Source: Lentisphaeria bacterium
GTDB lineage: Bacteria > Verrucomicrobiota > Lentisphaeria > Oligosphaerales > Oligosphaeraceae
Reading direction: 5' to 3'
NCBI GenBank assembly: GCA_028699735.1
Contig: JAQVUB010000165.1
Coordinates: 1-6,250 of the forward strand
Length of the DNA stretch: 6,250 nucleotides
The position numbers and the translations under genes were made by a program. The notes under the pieces were generated by a model that saw only the letters and a program-made list of their open reading frames with translations, did not search any database and was not told where the DNA came from. This document shows, in pieces, positions 1 through 5,768 of the stretch (positions are counted from its first letter, which is position 1; every line of letters starts with the position of its first letter).

Positions 1-42
1 TTCGGTTTCTGTAATGATAACGCGAGGCCCGGGTTTGCTCAT
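1..42 (-). CDS. 5' end of an unidentified leftward gene (partial, runs off window)
   Basis: An ATG at 42-40 on the minus strand opens a frame of 14 codons, MSKPGPRVIITETE, that continues past base 1. It is preceded by an excellent Shine-Dalgarno (AAGGAG, 54-49) with 6-nt spacing, and farther upstream by a plausible sigma70 promoter (114-86). The start is therefore well supported although almost none of the protein is visible. The product cannot be named from 14 residues. The gene lies in the same direction as the sugar operon but about 600 bp downstream of it and has its own promoter, so it is probably a separate transcription unit. Confidence 0.6.
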   Translation of the reverse strand, partial: MSKPGPRVIITETE

Positions 43-59
43 TGTATGCTCCTTGTTGT

Positions 60-83
60 GTGTGGCGGAAAGAGACACCACAC
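60..83. promoter_or_regulatory. Inverted repeat GTGTGG-N12-CCACAC over the predicted start site
   Basis: GTGTGG (60-65) and CCACAC (78-83) form a perfect 6-bp inverted repeat with a 12-nt spacer. It overlaps the predicted transcription start (about 79) and ends just upstream of the RBS of the leftward gene. It could be a repressor operator at +1 or a short leader hairpin. The sequence shows the symmetry; either function is inference. Confidence 0.35.
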
Positions 84-85
84 TT

Positions 86-114
86 ACCATACAGCAGGAA
101 ACCCAGGCAGTCAA
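86..114 (-). promoter_or_regulatory. Sigma70-type promoter for the leftward gene at the left edge
   Basis: On the minus strand TTGACT (114-109) and TATGGT (91-86) are separated by exactly 17 bp. The -35 box matches consensus at 5 of 6 bases and the -10 box at 4 of 6. Transcription would start near 79, giving a leader of roughly 37 nt before the ATG at 42. The position relative to the strong RBS supports the call, but the -10 box is weak and an activator may be needed. Confidence 0.5.
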
Positions 115-188
115 GATTAATTAGGCCTATTTGATTTTTAATTGGAATTACAAAGCAAACCTGAAAAACGAAATCAGTGCCAAAGCAA

Positions 189-222
189 TTTCACAGAGGT
201 TCAGTTATCTGAATTTGTGAAA
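189..222. repeat. 34-bp imperfect palindrome
   Basis: TTTCACA (189-195) pairs with TGTGAAA (216-222). Inside, TTCAG (200-204) pairs with CTGAA (209-213) around the loop TTAT, with an asymmetric internal loop (GAGG against TT). Twelve base pairs in total make this the strongest simple dyad between the REP-like element and the left gene. No T-run follows directly on either strand, so it is not a typical intrinsic terminator. It lies about 75 bp upstream of the left gene's -35 box, so a regulator site or a transcript-end hairpin are both possible. Confidence 0.45.
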
Positions 223-393
223 ATGTCAGTAACACTTTTTTAGCCTAAAAGGCTGCACACCGAGTTGTTGTGCATACCGCGCAAACCTAAATAAAAAAGG
301 CGTGGTTCAAAACAAGGTTATACTTTGCGGGGGCAATTTCCAAGAGTGGGTCCTGTTGCCGCAGAAGCGATTTCTAATGGAACGGTTTCTTAT

Positions 394-446
394 GGAGTGC
401 GTCGGCTTGCCGACGCTTTGAAAGCGGAAGCAAGCTTCCGCACTCC
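394..446. repeat. REP-like 53-bp nested-palindrome element
   Basis: The outer arms GGAGTGCG (394-401) and CGCACTCC (439-446) are perfect complements. Between them are two local hairpins, CGTCGGC/GCCGACG (400-406 with 409-415) and GCGGAAGC/GCTTCCGC (424-431 with 434-441). A third palindrome, CGCTTT-G-AAAGCG (414-426), bridges them. The whole 53-mer is also a quasi-palindrome: invariant blocks mirror across G420, while four 3-base blocks break the long-range symmetry (402-404 TCG, 411-413 CGA, 427-429 GAA, 436-438 TTC). Those blocks are complementary within each local hairpin, as expected if the folded two-hairpin form is what is maintained. This resembles REP/BIME-type extragenic elements. There is only one copy here, so repetitiveness in the genome is inferred. 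Confidence 0.7.
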
Positions 447-573
447 AAAGGGGTACGCCCGCTTGTCGTCAAATGCGTTCGTTGCCATGGAAGTTCCACC
501 CTGTCAGTAAAGTACGGCCAAACCGTTATGACCACAACTGTTACCTTAAAACATGCTTTTATGAACCTCGCCT

Positions 574-589
574 AAAAAAAGCTTTTTTT
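574..589. other. Perfect 16-bp A7-GC-T7 palindrome
   Basis: Seven A (574-580), GC (581-582) and seven T (583-589) form a perfect self-complementary sequence just downstream of the pseudopilin fragment. With almost no GC in the stem and no room for a loop it is a poor intrinsic terminator by the usual rules. It could still act as a bidirectional transcript end, or simply be a rigid A-tract. It falls inside the frame that would have continued the pilin gene, which argues that coding constraint there is gone. Confidence 0.4.
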
Positions 590-644
590 GCCAAAATCAG
601 TAACTTTCTCTGGGGAAGATCGTCAATATTATAATAATCAATGA

Positions 645-698
645 CTAAGTTACTACCAGAAGTTCTATCAATGTGAATGAGTTACGCTTTGTTTGCAT
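645..698 (-). pseudogene. Truncated type IV pilin/type II secretion pseudopilin N-terminus
   Basis: ATG at 698-696 follows a near-ideal RBS (AAAGGAG, 714-708; 9-nt spacing) and encodes MQTKRNSFTLIELLVVT, then TAG (647-645). The short basic leader followed by FTLIELLVV is the class III (prepilin) signal. Processing would occur before Phe8, and Glu12 corresponds to the conserved Glu5 of mature pilins. The residue before the cleavage point is Ser, not the commoner Gly. Full-length relatives are usually well over 100 residues with a globular domain after the helix; here the frame stops mid-helix. Past the TAG the same frame still reads hydrophobic residues (SLIIIILTIF) before TGA at 599-597 and TAA at 548-546. 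That suggests a nonsense mutation followed by decay, not chance. The ATG lies 45 nt after the isomerase stop, in the same direction, so it was probably the operon's last gene. A functional 17-residue peptide cannot be excluded but seems less likely. Confidence 0.7.
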
Positions 699-743
699 GA
701 TACTTGTCTCCTTTGATTGAAAAAATGAGAAATGAAAAAAAAA

Positions 744-1424
744 TCAACTGAAATGGTTATAATCTCCAACGAGAAGATGGAGAGGCGGTTCATCTTCTTC
801 GATGAGCGGGAAGCGTCTTTGTTCCCCGAAGAAGATATTATCTGAATGGTCGTCATTAATGGCAGAGACCTCACCGATGATGACCGCCTCTTTTTCGGCC
901 CAGAAGGAGTGAAAGACACCGGGCTTCAGAGTCAGAGACTCCCCTGGGCCGATACGGAGATGTCCGCCGGCTGGAAGGCGATGGACAGTACCGTCTCCGG
1001 GAACTTCAACTGGGGTGGAACAATCCAGTTCCGCCATGCCCGGAATGCTGTTGAAAAACTCAAAGACAAGGCAACCTCCTCCCCGGTTGATAATATCTTC
1101 TGTCTTCTGGAGATGGTAGTGCAGAGGGGTTTTCTGGTTGACAAGGGAAAGCATGATTTTCTCTGCGTACGGTTTAGAATAGACGGGATGGTGGAGGATG
1201 CCGTTTCGAAGGGTGAACAGGAGCAGTCCATCTTCATGATATTTTCCCCGCCCGAAATCGGTCAGATCCCAGCCCAGTTGACAAGTCCGGATTTCAGGAA
1301 AATCCGGAGCCAGTTCCCGGTATTGCTCCGGCGACCATTCAGCAAAGGGGGGCAGGTAAAACGCATTCCGATTAAACCGTTCCTTCGCCTCACGCAGATA
1401 CGGATTGATTTCACTTCGTTTCAT
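744..1424 (-). CDS. D-lyxose/D-mannose ketol-isomerase (cupin sugar isomerase)
   Basis: The 226-residue protein matches the D-lyxose ketol-isomerase family (EC 5.3.1.15) in length and pattern. It has an MKRSEIN start, LPPFAEW (24-30), LGWDLTDFG (50-58), KPYAEKIM (84-91), the metal-site segment HYHLQKTEDIINRGGG (102-117), PGVFHSFW (168-175), GEVSAINDD (184-192) and a C-terminal IEEDEPP. Predicted metal ligands are His102, His104, Glu109 and His172. The best-studied relative, from E. coli O157, interconverts D-lyxose with D-xylulose and D-mannose with D-fructose. Next to a beta-mannosidase, mannose to fructose is the likely in vivo reaction (inference). No signal peptide is visible, so it is cytoplasmic. 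The ATG overlaps the aldolase stop (ATGA) and has a GAGGAG RBS about 10 nt upstream. A T-run follows the stop, without a good stem before it. Confidence 0.88.
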   Translation of the reverse strand: MKRSEINPYLREAKERFNRNAFYLPPFAEWSPEQYRELAPDFPEIRTCQLGWDLTDFGRGKYHEDGLLLFTLRNGILHHPVYSKPYAEKIMLSLVNQKTPLHYHLQKTEDIINRGGGCLVFEFFNSIPGMAELDCSTPVEVPGDGTVHRLPAGGHLRIGPGESLTLKPGVFHSFWAEKEAVIIGEVSAINDDHSDNIFFGEQRRFPLIEEDEPPLHLLVGDYNHFS

Positions 1425-2272
1425 TCCGCGTTTTCTCCTCGGAATTGGCGGATCAGCCGTTCCACATGCCGGGAAACAGCTTCCACTACTGGCTGATAAA
1501 ATTTCCCTGGCACGGATGGCGTCAGGTGTCCCCGTGCCTCTTCAATCGCGTTCAGGTACGTTTTATGAATCTCTGTGCAGATGTTGATTTTCGAGATGCC
1601 AAGACGGATCGCCTGCACCAGCTGTGCGTGCGGCGTCCCCGAACCACCATGCAGGACAAGCGGAATGCACGGCAGGGACTGCGCGATTTCCATCAAGCGA
1701 TCCAGACGCAACCTGGGTTCTCCCCGATAATCCCCGTGTATAGTGCCGATGGCCACGGCCAGGCAGTCAATACCGCTTTGCTCGACAAAACGGATGGCAT
1801 CTCCGGGAACCGTCAAGGAACTCTCGGCGATGATTCCGCCCTCAGCCGCACCACCCACGTGTCCCAGTTCGGCTTCGACACTGACATTCCGGGCATGTGC
1901 CAGTTCTGCAGTCTTGCGCGATCGTTCACAGTTTTCCTCAAAGGACAGGGCGGATGCATCCAGCATCACAGAGGTGAATCCAGCGTCCAGGCATTCCTGC
2001 ACGTGCTCCAGTGTGGAACCGTGATCCAGATGCAGAGCGGCAGTCAGATGATACTTTGCAACATAGCCCTCTACGATTCGTCGCAAAACGTCCGCACCGC
2101 CCATCGTTCCGTATTCCGCAGGACTTGCCTGGAAAATGACCGGCGCCTCGGCGCAAGCGGCGGCCATGGCGATAGCATGGACATTATCGCTGTTCCAGCA
2201 TTCAAAGGCACCCACTGCGTAATGCTTCTGGCGGGCAGACTTCAACAATTCATCCATTCTGCAAAGTGCCAC
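1421..2272 (-). CDS. Class II (zinc) fructose/tagatose-bisphosphate-type aldolase
   Basis: This 283-residue protein has the class II DHAP-dependent aldolase pattern at the usual length. Visible motifs are YAVGAFECWNSD (18-29), LHLDHG (80-85, catalytic Asp83 and zinc His84), VEAELGHVGG (132-141), VAIGTIHGDYRG (173-184, zinc His179), LHGGSGTP (207-214, zinc His208) and SKINICTEI (227-235, phosphate binding). It would reversibly cleave a ketose phosphate to dihydroxyacetone phosphate plus an aldehyde or aldose phosphate in the cytoplasm. The IGTxHG form resembles the KbaY/GatY/Fba-like branch, but fructose-1,6-, tagatose-1,6- or another ketose phosphate cannot be separated by eye. The start is GTG: the AAGGGGGTGA RBS fits GTG at 2272 and is too far from the internal ATG at 2257. 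The gene begins 4 nt after the glycosidase stop and overlaps the isomerase start. Confidence 0.88.
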   Translation of the reverse strand: MALCRMDELLKSARQKHYAVGAFECWNSDNVHAIAMAAACAEAPVIFQASPAEYGTMGGADVLRRIVEGYVAKYHLTAALHLDHGSTLEHVQECLDAGFTSVMLDASALSFEENCERSRKTAELAHARNVSVEAELGHVGGAAEGGIIAESSLTVPGDAIRFVEQSGIDCLAVAIGTIHGDYRGEPRLRLDRLMEIAQSLPCIPLVLHGGSGTPHAQLVQAIRLGISKINICTEIHKTYLNAIEEARGHLTPSVPGKFYQPVVEAVSRHVERLIRQFRGENAE

Positions 2273-2276
2273 TCTT

Positions 2277-2286
2277 TCACCCCCTT
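2277..2286 (-). promoter_or_regulatory. RBS that selects the GTG start of the aldolase and overlaps the glycosidase stop
   Basis: On the minus strand AAGGGGGTGA (2286-2277) resembles the anti-SD complement AAGGAGGTGA. It ends in the TGA stop of the preceding glycosidase, with 7 nt between the G-run and the GTG. Terminating ribosomes would sit on this site, so aldolase translation is probably coupled to that of the upstream gene. Confidence 0.65.
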
Positions 2287-4718
2287 TTTCGTATCAGGTT
2301 GACACAGCGGGTCTCACCGGGAAGCAATGTCAAGTAGTCGTCTGAAAAGAATGCATTGGCGGTGTCAGGAGCCCCTTTCAGCGTGGCAAGCCGCACACAG
2401 AGAGCGCAGTGCCTTCCCTGGTTTTCCACCCGGTATTCGTTGTTTTTTCCTTGAACAAGGCTCACAGCTGCCCCGCGACTGAAAAAAGTCTTGAAATCGG
2501 GGGAACCATACAGTCTGGTTGCAGAGGCTATTCCCGGAATTTCCATCCGGACGACAAGGACATCTCCTGGAGGCACCGCCTCCTTCAAGGAAAGGAGGGT
2601 CTGCGTCCCGGCAGTCAAGGAAAGGCTTTTCCGCTTTTGCAGCAGCAGCTGTCCAGCGGCGGTCCAGAGGGAAAGCCGGGCTTCGGCGGTACGATTGGAT
2701 GCCGCCTGGGGAGCAACTGTACAACACCACTCGGCTTGCAGAACACCATCCGGAATGCACCAGCTGTTGTCCTTGAGGGAGAGTAGTACTGGTGCCCCTG
2801 CCTGCTTCAGGGCATAAAGTGCCTGTTTGGGAACCCCATAATAGTCCACAATGCTCCAGGCGCAGGTTGGCCAGGGTTCATTGTATTGCCAGAAAACGCT
2901 CCCCGAGCTTATAGGGAAAAGCCTTCTGTAGTGTTCGGTCATATAAAGGGCAACATCAGCCTGTGCCAGCATGGTGGCATTGCAGAACTGCTCCGTCGTT
3001 TCCACCTTGAATTTCTGAAGCGGGACATCAAAGGAATAGACGGGGCGTAAACGCGCCGGATTCAGGAAATGATACTGGAGTGACTGGCCCTCCCGTGCCT
3101 GACATTCGGCCTGCGGGATGAACTTCTGCAGGCTTTCGTAGACTGGCATTGAATTGCAGCCATATTCCGTTGCAAGTTGACGGAAATGGGTGTTATAGGA
3201 AGCGTGTTCCTGAAAGTTCCATGGACCATGCGGGCGTTCCCCCGGACGGGAGCGGTCCGGGCTGGAGACATGGTATGGGAGTTCAGGAGTCAGTTCCCTG
3301 GCAATATCCCCATACATCTTCAGAAGCGGAGCATCTGCAATTTCCCCGTAGTACTGCATTTCGTTTCCACCGCAGACCAGTGACAGGCAGACATGCCGGC
3401 GGAGACGAAGAAGAACGGAACGAGCTTCCCGGTCCTTGATCGCCAGGTACTCCGAATCATTTTTCGGGGAGTTGCTGCAGGCGTGATAGAACTCGTGCCA
3501 GACCAGAATGCCGTGGCGGTCACATGCTTCATAGAACGAATCTTTTTCCAGTTGGCCACCGCCCCACATGCGGAAGAGATTGATGCCTGCATTGGCTGCT
3601 TGAGCCACCAGAAATTGGTAATCGTCCGCAGTCAGCCGGGAAGGCATCAGATCCGCTGGAACCCAATTGACGCCGTTGATGAAAATTTCCTGACCGTTGA
3701 GCACAAACAGCAGGGGATTGGCGTCTTCCGGGGCATCGGGATTCCGTTTCATAACCAGTGCCTTAAAGCCGACCTGCCTGCGCAGAACTTCCTGCCCAGC
3801 CAGGCAAATTCTCAATTCATAGAGAAACGGCTCCCCCACACCGTTGGGCATCCAGCGGCGCAGTCCGGGAACTTTCATCTGCAACTCCGCTTCATTGTGT
3901 CCTCCATGCAGAGACAACCCCTTTTTTAAAATCACCTCATTACCTTGTCCTTTGGGAGGAAGCAACGCCACTTCCAGTGGCAATCGCCTTTCCTCAAAGC
4001 GGGATTCGATTGCCAGAGATAAAAAGACAACATCCCCTGAAAATGAAGTATGCCAGTCTTTGAGACGAACCTTTTCATAGGAGGAAACAGTGACGTCATC
4101 CCAGATGCCCGTCGGAATAAATTTTCGCGACCAGTCCCAGCCGAAGCCAAGTTGCGTACGGTGATATTTTGCAAAGTCAGCTGGGGAGTGATCCTGGTGA
4201 TTAGGGGTTCCCTGGGGAGCGGGCAAAAAACTGACGGCAATCAGATTCTTTTCTTCAAATTTCACCCACTCCGTGATGTCCCAGCCGCAAGGAACAAAGG
4301 CACCCTGATGCGTTCCCAAGTAGACGTCATTGAGGAAAAACATCGCATCGTAATCAATCCCCGCAAAGTCGATGCGAACACGCCGCCCAATCCACTGCTT
4401 TGGGACTGTAAACCACTTGCGGAAAGACCATGAAGCTTTTTCCGCCCAGGAACTGCGCTCCAGGTTCCGGCCATAATAAGGCTCCTCCATCTGTTGATTT
4501 TCCAGCAGAAAAGTCCGGTCGCACCCTGGTACCGTTCCTGTCAGAGCATCCGGTGCTGCTGCGCCGGAAACAAAGCCGGCACTACGGCAGGAGTCCAGAA
4601 GCATATTCTCCAAATTACGGGAACGCCCGCTCCACGTGGAAAACTGTTCTTCGGAAAGAAAGTACTGAGCTTCCCAGTCTGAACCATTTAAAGTCAAAAT
4701 ATTGTTGTCGTTTTTCAT
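2277..4718 (-). CDS. GH2 family beta-mannosidase
   Basis: From ATG 4718 the product is 813 residues, within the usual range for GH2 beta-mannosidases, which hydrolyse terminal non-reducing beta-D-mannose. An N-terminal sugar-binding beta domain leads to GFGWDWSRKFIPTGIW (191-206), very close to the GWDWGP...GIW signature of beta-mannosidases. The (beta/alpha)8 core shows NGVNWVPAD (348-356), FRMWGGG (382-388) and LVWHEFYHACS (405-415). CGGNEM follows with acid/base Glu453, then TEYG with candidate nucleophile Glu518, and a WQYNEPWP...WSIVDYYG segment (610-628). A C-terminal beta region follows. No signal peptide is seen, so it likely acts on imported oligosaccharides in the cytoplasm. An upstream in-frame ATG at 4748 would add 10 residues, but 4718 is preferred because it forms an ATGA overlap with the regulator stop and the other ATG lacks an RBS. 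The RBS at 4718 is itself only a weak AAGAAA. Exo-beta-mannosidase is more likely than beta-galactosidase or glucuronidase. Confidence 0.9.
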   Translation of the reverse strand: MKNDNNILTLNGSDWEAQYFLSEEQFSTWSGRSRNLENMLLDSCRSAGFVSGAAAPDALTGTVPGCDRTFLLENQQMEEPYYGRNLERSSWAEKASWSFRKWFTVPKQWIGRRVRIDFAGIDYDAMFFLNDVYLGTHQGAFVPCGWDITEWVKFEEKNLIAVSFLPAPQGTPNHQDHSPADFAKYHRTQLGFGWDWSRKFIPTGIWDDVTVSSYEKVRLKDWHTSFSGDVVFLSLAIESRFEERRLPLEVALLPPKGQGNEVILKKGLSLHGGHNEAELQMKVPGLRRWMPNGVGEPFLYELRICLAGQEVLRRQVGFKALVMKRNPDAPEDANPLLFVLNGQEIFINGVNWVPADLMPSRLTADDYQFLVAQAANAGINLFRMWGGGQLEKDSFYEACDRHGILVWHEFYHACSNSPKNDSEYLAIKDREARSVLLRLRRHVCLSLVCGGNEMQYYGEIADAPLLKMYGDIARELTPELPYHVSSPDRSRPGERPHGPWNFQEHASYNTHFRQLATEYGCNSMPVYESLQKFIPQAECQAREGQSLQYHFLNPARLRPVYSFDVPLQKFKVETTEQFCNATMLAQADVALYMTEHYRRLFPISSGSVFWQYNEPWPTCAWSIVDYYGVPKQALYALKQAGAPVLLSLKDNSWCIPDGVLQAEWCCTVAPQAASNRTAEARLSLWTAAGQLLLQKRKSLSLTAGTQTLLSLKEAVPPGDVLVVRMEIPGIASATRLYGSPDFKTFFSRGAAVSLVQGKNNEYRVENQGRHCALCVRLATLKGAPDTANAFFSDDYLTLLPGETRCVNLIRKRG

Positions 4719-5725
4719 TTTCTTGATTCTGAATGATTGTCCGGACATTGTGCCAGACTTGCGCGGCAGACGAGTTCTCCATGCAACACAATGTCACGGG
4801 CCGGTTCTCCGTCCAGCATCTGCATCAACAGCTCCGCACCCTTTTCTCCTTGCTCACGACGTGGTTGCCGAAGCGAGGCCAATTCGGGCTGGGATATGCG
4901 GCAGAGAATACTGTCATCGATGCCCAACACCGAAAGATCCTCGGGGACGCGTTTGCCGCAATGGCGTGCCGCTGTGAGAACGGCCGTGCCCAGCAGGTCC
5001 GAATCAGCAAAACAGGCCGTCAATTCCGGATGTTCCTGAAGAATTGCCGTCGCAACCGCAACGCCCTCTTCAAAAAAATTATGGCAGCTTCGAATGGTAC
5101 CTGCAACAATGCCGTGGGTCAACAACGCATTTCGCCAGGCATTGCATTCTGTCGGACTGTGATTCGTCAGATAAGCGATATGCCGATGCCCGCGCTCCGC
5201 AAAAGCCCTTGCTGCCAGCTGACTCAAAGAAGCACGATCCACCCAAATCCCCCCGCACTCCTTGTCACCAACACAACCGCCTACAAAGACACATTTCATG
5301 CCTGGGCAAGGAAGGATGTTCTTCTTAAAGGATACAGGGTTGCCGATACAGATGACACCATCTACACCACGACCTTGAAAACCCGACCAACGCTCCAGCA
5401 ACTCCTCTTCGCTATTGTAATCCCCCAATAGCACACCATAATTAGTATGCAGACAGCGGGATTCTATGCCCGCCAAAATCTCGGGCACAAAGGAACTGCT
5501 TAAATTCGCAGCCAATGCTCCGATCAGAAAACTGCGCGACATCCGAAGACCACGGGCATTCCGGTTCGGCACATAACCCAGATCATTCGCCGCCTCAATG
5601 ATCCGCTCTCGCATCGCCTCAGATGCACGAATACGCCCAGTATGACCGTTCAAAACCGCAGATACCAGAGCCGATGAACAACCCGTACGCTCGCTTACAT
5701 CCTTCAACAATACCATCTTTGACAT
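4715..5725 (-). CDS. LacI-family transcriptional regulator of the operon
   Basis: This 336-residue protein has the LacI/GalR layout. The N-terminal helix-turn-helix is LKDVSERTGCSSALVSAVLNG (about 7-27), followed by the hinge GYVPNRNARGLR (50-61). A periplasmic-binding-protein-like sugar-sensing domain starts near FLIGALAANLSSSFVPEILAGIE. The late family motifs GKRVPEDLSVLGIDDS and ISQPELASLRQP are present, as is the LL-rich C-terminal helix region. It is cytoplasmic and would bind an operator that is released or engaged by a sugar ligand, perhaps mannose, mannobiose or a downstream sugar phosphate (inference). It is the first gene of the operon and its stop overlaps the glycosidase start (ATGA), so regulator and enzymes are made together. 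ATG 5725 is used: AAGAG lies 10 nt upstream, whereas the Met three codons later has no usable RBS. No truncation is seen. Confidence 0.92.
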   Translation of the reverse strand: MSKMVLLKDVSERTGCSSALVSAVLNGHTGRIRASEAMRERIIEAANDLGYVPNRNARGLRMSRSFLIGALAANLSSSFVPEILAGIESRCLHTNYGVLLGDYNSEEELLERWSGFQGRGVDGVICIGNPVSFKKNILPCPGMKCVFVGGCVGDKECGGIWVDRASLSQLAARAFAERGHRHIAYLTNHSPTECNAWRNALLTHGIVAGTIRSCHNFFEEGVAVATAILQEHPELTACFADSDLLGTAVLTAARHCGKRVPEDLSVLGIDDSILCRISQPELASLRQPRREQGEKGAELLMQMLDGEPARDIVLHGELVCRASLAQCPDNHSESRK

Positions 5726-5751
5726 GGAATGCGTTCTCTTTATAAAAGCTA

Positions 5752-5765
5752 ATTAATCGTTTTAT
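5752..5765. promoter_or_regulatory. Candidate LacI-family operator at the operon start site
   Basis: ATTAATCGTTTTAT is an imperfect dyad centred on CG (5758-5759), with 4 of 6 flanking positions symmetric on each side. LacI-family operators are typically 14-20 bp dyads with a central CG. It overlaps the predicted transcription start (about 5762), where a repressor would block initiation. On the minus strand its AAAACG half recurs as GAAACG, with the CG steps 22 bp apart (5758-5759 and 5780-5781). This could be a second half-site about two helical turns away. The assignment rests on symmetry and position only. Confidence 0.35.
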
Positions 5766-5768
5766 CAT

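Larger units (their letters stand above)
43..644. other. About 600-bp region without an intact gene
   Basis: No frame here has convincing coding character. The only ORF of note (325-510, plus strand, TTG start) is read straight through the REP-like palindrome. The stretch holds, from left to right: the left gene's RBS, inverted repeat and promoter (49-114); the 34-bp dyad (189-222); two adjoining small hairpins, AGCC/GGCT (242-254) and GCACA/TGTGC (255-273); the REP-like element (394-446); an 11-bp palindrome TGGAA-G-TTCCA (488-498); and the A/T palindrome (574-589). AACGGTTT (381-388) reappears inverted as AAACCGTT (520-527), bracketing the REP-like element, and TGTCAGTAA occurs twice (224-232 and 502-510). 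No clear hairpin-plus-T-run terminator for the operon was found. Confidence 0.6.

Noticed and set aside
242..273. AGCC/GGCT and GCACA/TGTGC small hairpins as terminators
   Set aside because: Stems of 4 and 5 bp; the T-run lies on the wrong side of the stem for the plus strand and is absent on the minus strand.
332..360. GGCAA/TTGCC inverted pair left of the REP-like element
   Set aside because: Only 5 bp across a 19-nt loop, within chance expectation.
325..510. 61-codon plus-strand ORF starting at TTG
   Set aside because: It runs straight through both hairpins of the REP-like element, has no RBS, and its composition is explained by the repeat. Best read as a chance frame in an extragenic repeat.
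735..744. T-run right after the isomerase stop as an intrinsic terminator
   Set aside because: The nearest upstream stem (CTCCA/TGGAG) is only 5 bp and is separated from the T-run by more than 15 nt, and a well-formed RBS follows, so termination there is doubtful.
668..919. 83-codon minus-strand ORF overlapping the isomerase end and pilin fragment
   Set aside because: Serine- and phenylalanine-rich shadow frame. The isomerase and the FTLIELLVV frame explain the same bases far better.
846..1496. 216-codon plus-strand ORF opposite the isomerase
   Set aside because: Antisense shadow of a conserved enzyme, with no RBS or domain.
1445..2302. 285-codon plus-strand ORF opposite the aldolase
   Set aside because: Long only because the aldolase codon usage leaves the opposite frame open. 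It shows no recognisable motif, and the aldolase motifs on the minus strand are clear.
4718..4748. Upstream start at 4748 for the glycosidase (adds MSGQSFRIKK)
   Set aside because: No RBS before that ATG and a 34-base overlap with the regulator; the ATG at 4718 gives the ATGA junction also seen at the aldolase/isomerase boundary.
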